From NCBI RefSeq assembly GCF_000422305.1, contig NZ_AULN01000017.1:62001-126000 (forward strand): 64,000 bases of DNA. Direction: 5' to 3'. The notes under the pieces are model-generated. The model searched no databases. It saw only the letters and a list, made by a program, of their open reading frames with translations, and was not told the DNA's origin. Position 1 is the first letter of the stretch. Each line of letters opens with the position of its first letter. This DNA is from Luteimonas mephitis DSM 12574. Lineage in GTDB: Bacteria; Pseudomonadota; Gammaproteobacteria; Xanthomonadales; Xanthomonadaceae. Below, in pieces: positions 27,502-36,735 of the stretch. The translations under genes were made by a program, and so were the position numbers.

Positions 27502-28685
27502 ACATCGTCCTCGCCTTCTCCGGCGGCCTCGACACGAGTTTCTGCGTGCCGTGGCTGCAGGAGCGCGGCTGGAAAGTGCATACCGTGTTCGCCGACACCG
27601 GCGGCGTCGATGCGGAGGAACGCCGCACGATCGAGGCGCGCGCCGCGGAACTGGGCGTGGCCAGCCACGTCACCATCGACGGCGGTCCGGCGATCTGGGA
27701 CGGCTTCGTCAAGCCCTTCGTGTGGGCGGGTGAGGGCTACCAGGGACAGTATCCGCTGCTGGTGTCCGACCGTTACCTGATCGTCGACGCCGCGCTGGCG
27801 CGCGCGCACGACCTGGGTACGAATGCGATCGCGCACGGCTGCACCGGCATGGGCAACGACCAGGTGCGCTTCGACCTTGCGGTGAAGTCCAGCGGCGACT
27901 ACCGGATCGTCGCGCCGATCCGCGAAATCCAGAAGGAACACACCCAGACCCGCGCCTACGAGCAGCAATACCTCGAGGAGCGCGGCTTCGGCGTGCGGGC
28001 GAAGCAGAAGGCCTACACGATCAACGAGAACCTGCTGGGCCTGACCATGTCCGGCGGCGAGATCGACCGCTGGGAGGCACCCGGCGACGGCGCACGCGGC
28101 TGGTGCGCGCCGCGCAATGCCTGGCCGGCGGAGCCGCTGCGCGCAACGCTGCAATTCGTCGGGGGCGAGGCGGTGGCGCTGGACGGCAACGAGATGCCGG
28201 GGCACAAGTTGCTGGCAAAGCTCAATACGCTGTTCGCGCAGTACGGCGTGGGGCGCGGGCTGTACACCGGCGACACCACCATCGGCCTGAAGGGGCGGAT
28301 CGTGTTCGAAGCCCCGGGATTGACGGCGTTGCTGGTGGCGCATCGCGCGCTGGAGGAAACGGTGCTGAGCAAGCAGCAGAACCGCTTCAAGCCCGACGTG
28401 GCGCGCAAGTGGGTCGAACTGGTGTACGAGGGCTTCTTCCACGATCCGCTGAAGACCGACCTGGAGGCCTTCCTCGCCTCGTCGCAGCAGATGGTCAATG
28501 GCGAGGTGGTGCTGGAAACCCGCGGCGGCCGTGCCGATGCCGTCGCCGTGGCGTCGCCGCACATCCTCAACAGCAGCGGCGCGACCTATGCGCAGTCCGC
28601 GGACTGGGGCGTGGAGGAAGCCGAGGGTTTCATCAAGCTGTTCGGGATGAGCAGCACGCTGTGGGCGGGGGTCAATCGCGGGTGA
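27429..28685 (+). CDS. argG: Argininosuccinate/acetylcitrulline-pathway argininosuccinate synthase
   Basis: Argininosuccinate synthase joins citrulline and aspartate using ATP. The 418-residue protein has the PP-loop [10 protein letters not shown] beginning near residue 28, the [12 protein letters not shown] aspartate/citrulline loop, and [12 protein letters not shown]-like and [19 protein letters not shown] blocks. Residues 9-23 ([15 protein letters not shown]) are extra relative to typical ArgG and are encoded by heptanucleotide repeats, so the true N-terminus may be shorter or simply extended. ATG 27429 was chosen; ATG 27441 is an alternative. It follows argF' by 40 bp in the same operon. 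Confidence 0.95.
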   Translation: MDIPMSPQSASSNPQSPTPNPGSTDIVLAFSGGLDTSFCVPWLQERGWKVHTVFADTGGVDAEERRTIEARAAELGVASHVTIDGGPAIWDGFVKPFVWAGEGYQGQYPLLVSDRYLIVDAALARAHDLGTNAIAHGCTGMGNDQVRFDLAVKSSGDYRIVAPIREIQKEHTQTRAYEQQYLEERGFGVRAKQKAYTINENLLGLTMSGGEIDRWEAPGDGARGWCAPRNAWPAEPLRATLQFVGGEAVALDGNEMPGHKLLAKLNTLFAQYGVGRGLYTGDTTIGLKGRIVFEAPGLTALLVAHRALEETVLSKQQNRFKPDVARKWVELVYEGFFHDPLKTDLEAFLASSQQMVNGEVVLETRGGRADAVAVASPHILNSSGATYAQSADWGVEEAEGFIKLFGMSSTLWAGVNRG

Positions 28686-28693
28686 AATCAGCT

Positions 28694-28797
28694 CCCTCCC
28701 CTGCGAAGGCAGGGGAGGGTTGGGGAGGGGTGCCCTTGGCAACGCCGCGAACCGTGGGCACCCACTCCAAACCTCCCCTGCCTTCGCAGGGAGAGGG
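28694..28797. repeat. MITE-like imperfect inverted repeat (CTCCCCTGCGAAGGCAGGGG type)
   Basis: CCCTCCCCTGCGAAGGCAGG with GGAGGGTTGGGGAGGGGTGCCC faces GGGCACCCACTCCAAACCTC with CCCTGCCTTCGCAGGG. The arms are ~40 nt and flank ~20 bp. The arms resemble those of the DUF559 cassette at 63512-63982, so this may be an internally deleted relative. Confidence 0.65.
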
Positions 28798-28802
28798 ACA
28801 AG

Positions 28803-28833
28803 ACAAGAGCTCGCGGCTGAAGCCGCTCCTACC
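28803..28833. repeat. REP-like half-element, family A
   Basis: GAGCTCGCGGCTGAAGCCGC followed by TCCTACC lies 27 bp before argE'. Confidence 0.7.
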
Positions 28834-28859
28834 GGCAATCGGGAATCCAGACAGACGAC

Positions 28860-29963
28860 ATGCTTGACCAGGTCCTCCAACACCTCACCGCACTGGTGTC
28901 CTTCGATACCCGCAACCCGCCGCGCCGGATCGGGGTCGGCGGCATCTTCGACTACCTGCGCGCGCAGTTGCCCGGATTCCGCGTGGAAGTCACCGACCAC
29001 GGCGATGGCGCGGTGTCGCTGTTCGCCGTGCGCGGTGCGCCCGAGGTGCTGTTCAACGTGCACCTGGACACGGTGCCGTCGTCGCCGGCCTGGACCGGCG
29101 ATCCGCTGGCGCTGCGGGTGACCCGCAGCCGTGCGATCGGCCTGGGGGCCTGCGACATCAAGGGCGCGGCGGCCTGCCTGGTGGCCGCGGCACAGGCGTC
29201 GCGCGGGGATGCGGCGTTCCTGTTCGGCAGTGACGAGGAGGCCAACGACGCGCGCTGCATCGAGGCCTTCCTCAAGCGCCCGCACGAGTTCGCGCATGTC
29301 GTCGTCGCCGAGCCGACCAGCGGCGAAGCCGTGCTGGCGCATCGGGGCATCAGTTCGGTGCTGCTGCGCTTCAAGGGCCAGGCCGGCCATGCTTCCGGTG
29401 CCGATGCGATCGACTCCAGTGCGCTGCACCAGGCAATGCGCTGGGGCGCCGACGCGCTGGCCTTCGTCGAAGGCGAGTCGCACCGTCGCTTCGGCGGCCT
29501 GACAGGCCTGCGCTTCAACATCGGCCGCGTCGAGGGCGGGATCAAGGCCAACGTGATCGCGCCCTCGGCGGAGGTGCGCTTCGGTTTCCGGCCGCTGCCG
29601 TCGCACGACATCGACGAGCTCCATGCGCGCCTTGGCGGGTTGGCCGACGTCGGCGCGCTGGAACGCTACGAAGAGACCTTCCGCGGCCCGTCGCTGCCGG
29701 CCGGGGACGTCGCCGAAGCCGAGGAGCGCCGGTTGGCCGCGCGTGACCTGGCCGACGCCCTCGGGTTTCCGATCGGCAACGCGGTCGACTTCTGGACCGA
29801 GGCCTCGCTGTTTTCCGCCGCCGGGCTCAATGCGCTGGTGTGCGGCCCGGGCAACATCGCCCAGGCGCACACCGCCGACGAATGGGTGTCGCTGTCGGAG
29901 CTGCGTGACTACGCCGAGGCCGTGCGGCGGATCATCGCCCGCAACAGCAGGGCCGGCCCCTGA
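28860..29963 (+). CDS. argE': N-acetylcitrulline (acetylornithine) deacetylase, M20 family
   Basis: In the Xanthomonas-type pathway this enzyme removes acetate from N-acetylcitrulline. The 367-residue M20 metallohydrolase has the dinuclear zinc ligands His68 and Asp70 (VHLDTV), Asp99 (GACDIKG), the catalytic Glu126-Glu127 pair in GSDEEAND and a C-terminal His in IAQAHTADEW. The dimerisation domain is the segment GISSVLLRFKGQAGHAS..GIKANVIAP. Its place between argG and the NAG synthase-kinase, together with argF', supports acetylcitrulline over acetylornithine as substrate (inference from context). Confidence 0.93.
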   Translation: MLDQVLQHLTALVSFDTRNPPRRIGVGGIFDYLRAQLPGFRVEVTDHGDGAVSLFAVRGAPEVLFNVHLDTVPSSPAWTGDPLALRVTRSRAIGLGACDIKGAAACLVAAAQASRGDAAFLFGSDEEANDARCIEAFLKRPHEFAHVVVAEPTSGEAVLAHRGISSVLLRFKGQAGHASGADAIDSSALHQAMRWGADALAFVEGESHRRFGGLTGLRFNIGRVEGGIKANVIAPSAEVRFGFRPLPSHDIDELHARLGGLADVGALERYEETFRGPSLPAGDVAEAEERRLAARDLADALGFPIGNAVDFWTEASLFSAAGLNALVCGPGNIAQAHTADEWVSLSELRDYAEAVRRIIARNSRAGP

Positions 29964-30045
29964 CGCTCGACCTGCGCAGCGCAGCCGCGCATGCGCCCTG
30001 ACACCTGCCTCGTATCCGCAACATCTATCCCCTGGAGACCTGACC

Positions 30046-30129
30046 ATGTTCATGCACGCCGTCGAACCCGACATCGTCGCCTCGACCGCCCTGGCCGGCG
30101 ATCGGGGGGCGCTTCCGGCCCCGCGCTGA
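30046..30129 (+). CDS. Possible small ORF between argE' and argAB
   Basis: A 27-codon frame, [19 protein letters not shown] then RGALPAPR, begins 4 bp after GGAGACCTG, a good ribosome-binding site. It ends 16 bp before the NAG synthase-kinase start. That gene has a weak ribosome-binding site of its own, so the small ORF may serve translational coupling. No homologue recognised; it may be fortuitous. Confidence 0.35.
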   Translation: MFMHAVEPDIVASTALAGDRGALPAPR

Positions 30130-30145
30130 CGGACGGCTGCTGACG

Positions 30146-31453
30146 ATGAAAGACCTGCGCACCACGATCGTCCGCCTGCTGTCCAACATGGGCAGCACGA
30201 AGGAAATCAACCAGTACCTCAAGCGCTTCTCGCAGCTCGACGCGGCGCGCTTCGCCGTGGTCAAGGTCGGCGGCGCCGTGCTGCGCGACGAACTCGACGC
30301 GCTGGTGTCGTCGCTGGCCTTCCTGCAGCAGGTCGGGCTGACGCCGATCGTCGTGCACGGGGCCGGTCCCCAGCTCGACGAGGCGATGCAGGCGGCCGGT
30401 ATCGAGAAGAAGACCGTCGACAACCTGCGCCACACCGATGCCGCCGTGCTGGCCGTGGTGCGCCGGGTGCTGCGCCGCGAGAACCTGCGGCTGGTCGAGG
30501 CACTGCAGGCCGAAGGCGTGCGCGCGACGTCGATCCAGTCGGGCGTGTTCGAGTCGGCCTTCCTCGACCGCGACCGCTACGGGCTCGTGGGCAGGGTGAG
30601 CCGGGTCGACACCGATGGCATCCAGGCCGCGATCAGGGTCGGCTCGATCCCGGTGATCGCCTCGCTGGGGGAAACCGCCGACGGCCAGATCGTCAACGTC
30701 AACGCCGACTGGGCGGCCAACGAACTGATCAAGACGCTGCAGCCGTACAAGATCGTCTTCCTCACCGCCACCGGCGGCCTGCTGGACGGCGCGGGCAGGG
30801 TGATCGACTCGATCAACCTGAGCACAGAGTATGACGAGCTGCTGGCGCAGCCGTGGCTGCATTCGGGCATGCGGGTGAAGATCGAGCAGATCCACGACCT
30901 GCTGATGGCGCTGCCGCCGTCATCGTCGGTGTCGATCACCCGGCCGGCGGAGCTGGCCAACGAGCTGTTCACGCACAAGGGCTCGGGCACGCTGGTGCGC
31001 CGCGGCGAGCGGGTGCTGCGCGCGCAGCGCTGGGACCAGCTCGACCTGCCGCGCCTGCGCGAGCTGATCGAGTCGGCTTTCGGCCGCCGCCTGGTCGATG
31101 ACTACTTCGAGCGCACGCCGCTGCTGCGCGCATACGTCAGCGAGCACTACCGCACCGCGGTGATCCTCACCGAAGTCGATGGCGTGCCGTACCTGGACAA
31201 GTTCGCGGTGCTCGACGACGCCCAGGGCGAAGGCCTCGGGCGCGCGGTGTGGCAGGTGATGCGGGAAGAAACGCCAAGCCTGTTCTGGCGCTCGCGCCAC
31301 CACAACGCGGTCAACATCTTCTACTACGCCGAGTCCGACGGCTGCTACCGGCAGGAGAAGTGGAAGGCGTTCTGGTACGGGCTGGATGGCTTCGCGGAAA
31401 TCGAACGCGCGGTGGCGCACTGTGCCGTGCGCGAACCCACCTTGCGGGACTGA
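30146..31453 (+). CDS. argAB: Bifunctional N-acetylglutamate synthase/kinase
   Basis: This fusion makes N-acetylglutamate and phosphorylates it, the first two arginine steps. Residues ~1-285 are an amino-acid kinase domain: [16 protein letters not shown] binds phosphate, [13 protein letters not shown] follows, and [15 protein letters not shown] lies in the acetylglutamate site. Residues ~295-435 form a GNAT acetyltransferase domain ([21 protein letters not shown] contains the acetyl-CoA loop). At 435 residues it matches the Xanthomonas NAGS-K (about 447), the relative of vertebrate NAGS. These enzymes are usually arginine-inhibited. Confidence 0.95.
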   Translation: MKDLRTTIVRLLSNMGSTKEINQYLKRFSQLDAARFAVVKVGGAVLRDELDALVSSLAFLQQVGLTPIVVHGAGPQLDEAMQAAGIEKKTVDNLRHTDAAVLAVVRRVLRRENLRLVEALQAEGVRATSIQSGVFESAFLDRDRYGLVGRVSRVDTDGIQAAIRVGSIPVIASLGETADGQIVNVNADWAANELIKTLQPYKIVFLTATGGLLDGAGRVIDSINLSTEYDELLAQPWLHSGMRVKIEQIHDLLMALPPSSSVSITRPAELANELFTHKGSGTLVRRGERVLRAQRWDQLDLPRLRELIESAFGRRLVDDYFERTPLLRAYVSEHYRTAVILTEVDGVPYLDKFAVLDDAQGEGLGRAVWQVMREETPSLFWRSRHHNAVNIFYYAESDGCYRQEKWKAFWYGLDGFAEIERAVAHCAVREPTLRD

Positions 31454-31456
31454 GCG

Positions 31457-32074
31457 ATGGATGCACGCGAACACGCCTGGAACACCCAGCCGCGCCTTGC
31501 CGGCCGCAACGTCGTGCTCGAACCGCTGTCGCACGCGCACGCCGACGGCCTTCGCGCGGCGCTTGGCGACGGCGAACTCTCGCGCTGCTGGTACATCAGC
31601 GTGCCGCCACCGCAGGATGCCGGCGCGTACATCGCCGCTGCGCTGGAGAAACAGGCGCGCGGTGATTCGTGGGCGTTCGCCGTGCTCGATGCCGCGGGCG
31701 AGGTGGTCGGCAGCACCCGCTGCTACGACATGGATGCTGCCGTCCCGCGGCTGCAGCTGGGCTACACCTTCTACGCGCCGCGCGTGCAGCGCACCGGCGT
31801 CAACACCGAAGCCAAGCTGCTGCTGCTCGGGCATGCGTTCGAAGTGCTGGGCTGCATTTGCGTGGGCTTCGAAACCAGCTGGTTCAACCAGCGCTCGCGC
31901 GCCTCGATCGCACGGCTGGGCGCGAAGCAGGACGGCATCCTGCGCAGCCACCGCCGCCACGCCGATGGCAGTGTGCGCGACACGGTGGCGTTCTCGATCA
32001 TCGAAGCGGAGTGGCCGGCGGTGAAGCGCAACCTGCAGGATCGACTCGAGCGCGGAGGGCGCGACAATGGCTGA
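31457..32074 (+). CDS. GNAT N-acetyltransferase (RimJ/RimL-like)
   Basis: A 205-residue GNAT-fold acetyltransferase of the RimJ/RimL group. [20 protein letters not shown] is the N-terminal strand; [30 protein letters not shown] contains the acetyl-CoA-binding helix, and [28 protein letters not shown] is the common C-terminal block. The gene starts 3 bp after argAB and overlaps argC by 8 bp, so it is within the arg operon. Its substrate is unknown. It is not required for the textbook arginine pathway, but an equivalent gene stands in the same place in the Xanthomonas cluster as I remember it. Confidence 0.85.
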   Translation: MDAREHAWNTQPRLAGRNVVLEPLSHAHADGLRAALGDGELSRCWYISVPPPQDAGAYIAAALEKQARGDSWAFAVLDAAGEVVGSTRCYDMDAAVPRLQLGYTFYAPRVQRTGVNTEAKLLLLGHAFEVLGCICVGFETSWFNQRSRASIARLGAKQDGILRSHRRHADGSVRDTVAFSIIEAEWPAVKRNLQDRLERGGRDNG

Positions 32075-33032
32075 GAACACGCTGATGGATGCGAGGACCG
32101 TCGGCATCGTCGGTGCGCGCGGCCACACCGGCGCCGAGCTGATCCGGCTGATCGCGGGGCATCCGCGCTTCGAGCTGGCATTCGTGTCCTCGCGCGAGCT
32201 CGACGGCCAGCCGGTGTCGGCGCACGTACCGGAGTACCGGGGCACGCTGCACTACGCCAACATCGCCCACGAGTCGCTCGGCGACTTCGCCGTAGACGCC
32301 TGCGTGCTCGCGCTGCCCAACGGCAAGTCGGGCGCCTGCATCGCCGGCCTGCTCGCGCACGGCGGGGATCCGGTGATCGTCGACCTGTCGGCCGACCACC
32401 GCTTCGACGACAACTGGTACTACGGCCTGCCGGAGCTCACCCGCGGCCGCTACGCCGGGCAGAACCACATCGCCAACCCCGGCTGCTACGCCAGCGCGAT
32501 GCAGTTCGCGATCGCGCCGGTGCGCGACCTGGTCGAGGGACCGGTGCAGTGCTTCGGCGTGTCGGGCTACTCGGGCGCTGGCACCACGCCGTCGGACCGC
32601 AACGATGTCGACAAGCTGCGCGACAACCTGATGCCGTATGCGCTGGTCGACCACCTGCACGAGCGCGAGGTCAGCCGCCAGTCCGGGCTGGCGATCGAGT
32701 TCATGCCGCACGTGGCCCCGCATTTCCGCGGCCTCACGGTCACCGCCAACCTGCACCTGCGCGAACCGGCGACGCTCGACGCCGTGCGCGCGCGGTACGC
32801 GGAGCGCTATGGCGACGAACCGCTGCTGCGCGTCGACGACGAGGCGCCGTGGGTCAGCCAGGTCGCCGGCCGCCACGGCGCCGAGGTCGGCGGCTTCACG
32901 CTCAGCGACGATGGTCGGCGGCTGGTGGTGGTGGCCACGCTCGACAACCTGCTCAAGGGCGCCGCGACCCAGGCGCTGCAGAACCTCAACCTGGCCTTCG
33001 GCTTCCCGGAAACCGAGGGCATCCCGGTGTAG
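32067..33032 (+). CDS. argC: N-acetyl-gamma-glutamyl-phosphate reductase
   Basis: ArgC reduces N-acetylglutamyl phosphate to the semialdehyde with NADPH. The 321-residue protein has [18 protein letters not shown] for nucleotide binding, and the catalytic Cys140 in [23 protein letters not shown] and [18 protein letters not shown] line the active site, with His residues for acid-base catalysis. The ATG sits behind GCGGAGGGCG and inside the end of the GNAT gene. A block of heptanucleotide repeats separates it from argH. Confidence 0.97.
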   Translation: MAENTLMDARTVGIVGARGHTGAELIRLIAGHPRFELAFVSSRELDGQPVSAHVPEYRGTLHYANIAHESLGDFAVDACVLALPNGKSGACIAGLLAHGGDPVIVDLSADHRFDDNWYYGLPELTRGRYAGQNHIANPGCYASAMQFAIAPVRDLVEGPVQCFGVSGYSGAGTTPSDRNDVDKLRDNLMPYALVDHLHEREVSRQSGLAIEFMPHVAPHFRGLTVTANLHLREPATLDAVRARYAERYGDEPLLRVDDEAPWVSQVAGRHGAEVGGFTLSDDGRRLVVVATLDNLLKGAATQALQNLNLAFGFPETEGIPV

Positions 33033-33037
33033 ACGCC

Positions 33038-33065
33038 GGGATTGGGGATTGGGGATTGGGGATTG
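33038..33065. repeat. (GGGATTG)4 tandem repeat
   Basis: Four perfect copies of GGGATTG begin 6 bp after the argC stop. Facing units of opposite sense follow at 33161-33209. Confidence 0.9.
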
Positions 33066-33100
33066 GGAAGAGCCAGGGCAGAACAGCATTCCCAGAATCT

Positions 33101-33209
33101 CTTATCCCTTATCCCTTATCCCTTATCCCTATATCCCTATATCCCTATATCCCTATATCCCGAATCCCGAATCCCGAATCCCGAATCCCGAATCCCGAAT
33201 CCCGAATCC
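33101..33209. repeat. Compound tandem repeat: (CTTATCC)4 (CTATATCC)4 (CGAATCC)7
   Basis: Three perfect arrays are joined end to end: 4 x 7 bp at 33101-33128, 4 x 8 bp at 33129-33160 and 7 x 7 bp at 33161-33209. The last array ends 10 bp before the argH ATG. Twenty-one bases of CGAATCC encode NPESRIP, and the frame is open into argH. Exact copy number makes slippage likely. Confidence 0.95.
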
Positions 33210-33219
33210 CGAGAAAGCC

Positions 33220-34527
33220 ATGTCCGATTTGCTCTGGCAGAAACCCGGCGTCGCCGTCGACACGCAGATCCAGGCCTTCCTGGCCGGCGACGACGTGATC
33301 CTGGACCGCGAGTTCTTCCTCCACGACATCGCGGCCAGCCGCGCGCATGCCGAAGGGCTGCAGCATCTCGGCATCCTCGACACCGGCGCGCTGGATGACA
33401 TCGCGCGCGAGCTCGCGGTGCTCGCCGATGACTTCCGCAGCGGCACCTTCGTGCTCGACGAACGCTTCGAGGACGGGCACTCGGCGATCGAGGCGCGCCT
33501 GGTCGAACGCCTCGGCGACACCGGCCGGCGCATCCACACCGGCCGCAGCCGCAACGACCAGGTGCTGGTCGCCACGCGACTTTGGCTGAAGGAGAAGCTG
33601 GCCCGCACGCAGGCGATGTGCATCGAAACCGCGGACGTCGCCCTGCGGCGCGCGCGCGCCGAGGCCGACGTGCCGCTGCCCGGCTACACCCACCTGCAGC
33701 GCGCCGTGGTGTCGTCGCTGGGGATGTGGTGGGGCGCGTGGGCCGAGGCGTTCATCGACAACGCGACGCGCGCCCGGGACACCGCGGCCTGGATCGACGC
33801 CAACCCGCTCGGCAGCGCCGCCGGCTACGGCGTCAACCTGGCGCTGGACCGCGACCACACCACCGCCGCGCTCGGCTTCGCGCGCATGCAGGTCTCGCCG
33901 CCGTACGCGCAGCTTTCGCGCGGCAAGTTCGAGCTGGCCGCGCTCGAAGCACTCGGCAGCGCGATGCTCGACCTGCGCCGCGTGGCCTGGGACCTGAGCC
34001 TGTTCACCAGCGCCGAGTTCGGCTTCGTCGCGCTTCCCGCGCAGTACACCACCGGCAGCTCGATCATGCCCAACAAGCGCAACCCCGACGTGATCGAACT
34101 GATGCGCGCGACCTACGCCAGCGTTGCCGCCGCGCGCTGCGAGATCGAGCAGCTGCTGTCGCTGCCATCGGGTTACCACCGCGACCTGCAGGTGTCGAAG
34201 GGCGCGCTGTTCCACGGCTTCGGCAAGGGCCTGCAGGCGCTGGCGCTGCTGCCCGACCTGCTGCGCAACCTGGAATGGAAGCCCGAGCGCATGCGCGCCG
34301 CGCTGGAGCCGTCGATGTATGCCACCGATCTTGCGGTGGAGATGGCGAAGGACGGCGTGCCGTTCCGCGACGCCTATCGCCAGGCCGCCGACCCTGCGCG
34401 CTGGGCGGCGGGCGATCCCGCCGCGAGCCTCGCCATGCGCACCTCACCCGGCGCGGCAGGCGACCTGCGGCTGGACGAACTGGGTGCCCGGCTGGCAGCC
34501 CTGAGTACCGGCGAAACCGCCGCGTAG
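33220..34527 (+). CDS. argH: Argininosuccinate lyase
   Basis: ArgH splits argininosuccinate into arginine and fumarate. The 435-residue protein belongs to the fumarase/aspartase superfamily, with [10 protein letters not shown] (~106-115), YTHLQRAV, and the signature [12 protein letters not shown] at 279-290 containing the catalytic Ser281. The ATG at 33220 follows GAGAAAGCC; the frame runs open further upstream through the CGAATCC repeats (NPESRIP heptads), so an extended form cannot be excluded but is unlikely. Its TAG stop is the first TAG of a family A repeat. This ends the arg operon. Confidence 0.97.
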   Translation: MSDLLWQKPGVAVDTQIQAFLAGDDVILDREFFLHDIAASRAHAEGLQHLGILDTGALDDIARELAVLADDFRSGTFVLDERFEDGHSAIEARLVERLGDTGRRIHTGRSRNDQVLVATRLWLKEKLARTQAMCIETADVALRRARAEADVPLPGYTHLQRAVVSSLGMWWGAWAEAFIDNATRARDTAAWIDANPLGSAAGYGVNLALDRDHTTAALGFARMQVSPPYAQLSRGKFELAALEALGSAMLDLRRVAWDLSLFTSAEFGFVALPAQYTTGSSIMPNKRNPDVIELMRATYASVAAARCEIEQLLSLPSGYHRDLQVSKGALFHGFGKGLQALALLPDLLRNLEWKPERMRAALEPSMYATDLAVEMAKDGVPFRDAYRQAADPARWAAGDPAASLAMRTSPGAAGDLRLDELGARLAALSTGETAA

Positions 34528-34552
34528 GAGCGCCCCACGGGCGCGACCGGGC
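34524..34552. repeat. REP-like half-element, family A
   Basis: GTAGGAGCGCCCCACGGGCG follows from the argH stop codon. 34553-34724 beyond it shows no clear gene. Confidence 0.65.
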
Positions 34553-34724
34553 TTCACCGGAAAGCCATCGCCCGGTTCAAGCCGCGCTGCAAGGCAGCGT
34601 CGGCTTGAATGAATTGCCGGGACGTGGCGTGGACCGGAACCGGCGCCGGGTGGAACGGCACGAGGGCCACCGGCCGGCCGCGCGAAACCCGGGCGGATGA
34701 GACTCTGGAACGCACCGGCCGGGG

Positions 34725-35015
34725 AAGAAGACTCATGGATGAGTCCCCAGGCGTCGCCGCCGAGCCAGAAAGTCTCACGCATGAGGCTCCGGGACTCACG
34801 CACGAGGCAAAAAGTCTCGCGCATTAGGAGAAAAGTCTCAGGCATGAGGTAAAAAGTCTCACGCGTGAGACTTCAAGGCTCACGGATGAGGAAAAAAGTC
34901 TCGCGCATGAGGAGAAAAGTCTCACGCATGAGGAAAAAAGCCTCGCGCATGAGGAAAAAAGCCTCGCGCGTGAGGGAAGAAGCCTCACGCACCAGGCTCC
35001 GTGGCTCATCGCCGG
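34725..35015. repeat. 21-bp tandem array with phased A-tracts and palindromic cores
   Basis: Units of the type AAAAAAGTCTCACGCATGAGG recur at an exact 21-bp spacing. The CTC anchor is at 34774, 34795, 34816, 34837, 34858, 34879, 34900, 34921, 34942, 34963, 34984 and 35005; a diverged unit is at 34732. Each core is an inverted repeat (CTCACGC/TGAG; perfect CTCACGCGTGAG in one unit), and A-tracts of 4-6 bases alternate with it. No indels disturb the period. It lies between the convergent ends of argH and an MFS gene. Neither strand has a convincing gene, though both have open frames with 7-residue periodicity. Confidence 0.9.
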
Positions 35016-35124
35016 CTTGGAACCGTCAGCACAAGAGGCTGGAAAGCCCGGAACCGGAGGCCCGGGCGCCGAAACACCCCATCAAGCGTCCTGGCGCGCC
35101 AAGGCGGCGCTCCTGCGCCGGGCA

Positions 35125-36387
35125 TCACCACGCGTCTTCCAGCACCCGCGGCTTGCACGCCTGCCAGCCGCCGACCACCATCACCACCACGCTTGCCGCG
35201 AGCATCGCGAACGGCCATGCCCAGCCGCCGGTGGCTTCGTGCAGCACGCCGAACAGCACCGGCCCCAGGCTCGCCAGCGCGTAGCCCACGCCCTGCATGA
35301 AGCCCGACAGCGACGCCGAGCCGCCCGGCGTGCGCGTGCGCAGGTTGATCAGGGTCAGGCCGAGCGGAAACGTGCTGGGGCCAAGCCCGACCAGCGGCAC
35401 CCACAGTAGCGGCGCGGCCATCGGTGCGAGCAGCAGGCCGGCAAAGCCGCCGAAGTGGCAGGCGGCGCAGGCCAGCACCAGCGGAAACGGATTCGCCACG
35501 CGCACCGCCAGCGCCGGGATCGTCAGCGCACTCACCAGCCCCAGCGCCGAATACAGCGCCACCATCGCGCCGCCGAACGCAGGCGTGGCGCCGGCTTCGG
35601 TGAGGATCTTCGGCAGCCAGGTGAACATCGAATACGTCGCCAGCGACGTCATGCCGAACATCAACGCCATGCCCCAGCCCAGCGAGGTGCGCCAGACCTT
35701 GCCGCGCGGCGCGGGCGCGGCCAGCTCCGGGGCCTCGTCACCGGCCGCGACGGCGGCATCGTGGCAGCGGGCCAGGCCGGACTCCTTGCGGCGCTCGATC
35801 CACAGCACACCGATCCACGGCAGCGCCGCGGCGATCGCCACCAGTGCCCAGGCGCCCATCGAGATGCGCCAGCCCACCGCCGCGGCCACCGGAACCGCGA
35901 CCAGTGCCGGCAGGATCGTGCCCATCTGCAGCACGGTGATGTAGAGCGTGCTGAGCGTGCCGACGCGATCGGCGAAGTAGCGCTTGACCAGCGGCGGCAG
36001 CACCACGTTGCCGATGCCCATGCCGGCCAGCGCGACGATCGAGCCCAGCAGCAGCCCGCCGGTGCCGCCGGCGAGCGAGCGCAGCACCAGGCCCAGCGCG
36101 GCCAGCGCCATCGACAGCAGCGCGGCGCGTTCGAGCCCGATGCGGTGGGCGATGGCGGGCGTGGCGACGCCGAACACCGCGAACGCAGCGCTCGGCAGCA
36201 TCCCCAGCACACCGGCCATGGTGCCGCCGAAGTCGAACACCCGGCCGAGCTCGTCGAGCAGCGGCGTGATCGAGGTGACCGCGGTGCGCAGGTTCAGCGC
36301 CGACAGCACGATGCCGGCCAGCACCAGCGCGCGGCCTTCCACCAGCCCGGGCCGGGCGGAGGAGGGCTGGGGTGCCTGCGTGCTCAT
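35125..36387 (-). CDS. MFS transporter, CynX/NimT (cyanate-permease-like) family
   Basis: A 420-residue membrane protein with about 12 hydrophobic segments. LVLAGIVLSALNLRTAVTSITPLLDEL at the N-terminus is characteristic of the CynX/NimT/YycB family (cyanate, 2-nitroimidazole). LGPSTFPLGLTLINLRTRTPGGSASLSGFMQGVGYALASLGP near the end is the matching C-terminal block. The central loop (~200-225) is hydrophilic. Substrate unknown. It starts at ATG 36387 and converges on argH, with the 21-bp array between. Confidence 0.88.
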   Translation of the reverse strand: MSTQAPQPSSARPGLVEGRALVLAGIVLSALNLRTAVTSITPLLDELGRVFDFGGTMAGVLGMLPSAAFAVFGVATPAIAHRIGLERAALLSMALAALGLVLRSLAGGTGGLLLGSIVALAGMGIGNVVLPPLVKRYFADRVGTLSTLYITVLQMGTILPALVAVPVAAAVGWRISMGAWALVAIAAALPWIGVLWIERRKESGLARCHDAAVAAGDEAPELAAPAPRGKVWRTSLGWGMALMFGMTSLATYSMFTWLPKILTEAGATPAFGGAMVALYSALGLVSALTIPALAVRVANPFPLVLACAACHFGGFAGLLLAPMAAPLLWVPLVGLGPSTFPLGLTLINLRTRTPGGSASLSGFMQGVGYALASLGPVLFGVLHEATGGWAWPFAMLAASVVVMVVGGWQACKPRVLEDAW

Positions 36388-36455
36388 GCGGTCGGAATCC
36401 AGGGACGGCGCGGCGGAGTGCGCGGCGGAAATACCGGGAGAAAGTGGCCGGAAAC

Positions 36456-36479
36456 GAAAAAACCGGCGCGGGCCGGTTT
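36456..36479 (-). terminator. Rho-independent terminator behind tRNA-Pro
   Basis: On the minus strand AACCGGC-CCGC-GCCGGTT is followed by TTTTC. It lies 22 bp past the tRNA 3' end. Confidence 0.9.
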
Positions 36480-36500
36480 CGTCTAAACCATTGATTCAAT

Positions 36501-36577
<77 letters not shown>

Positions 36578-36735
36578 ACTGGGTGAGCCGCGCATTGTAA
36601 AGAGCCGGGCAGGGTCGCGGCAATAGGTCGGCGTGCAATCGTCGCGTCGTCGTTCGCGCGCTGGCGCCGTTGCGCGGGTCGAGCGGGGCGCAGCGGCTAA
36701 ACTGTGCGGCTAGCGAATCCGCCCGGAGTCCTGCC

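Noticed and set aside
28689-28859. A standard intrinsic terminator within the arg operon
   Set aside because: The palindromes lack T-runs and match the dispersed repeat families, so they were described as repeats.
34725-35015. CRISPR-like array
   Set aside because: The units are contiguous 21-bp repeats without unique spacers, and no cas genes are in the window.
34865-35284. A repeat protein (VSRMRKK heptads) on the plus strand or LFSSCAR heptads on the minus strand
   Set aside because: The open frames follow from a 21-bp period. There is no ribosome site, no recognisable family, and several frames are equally open.
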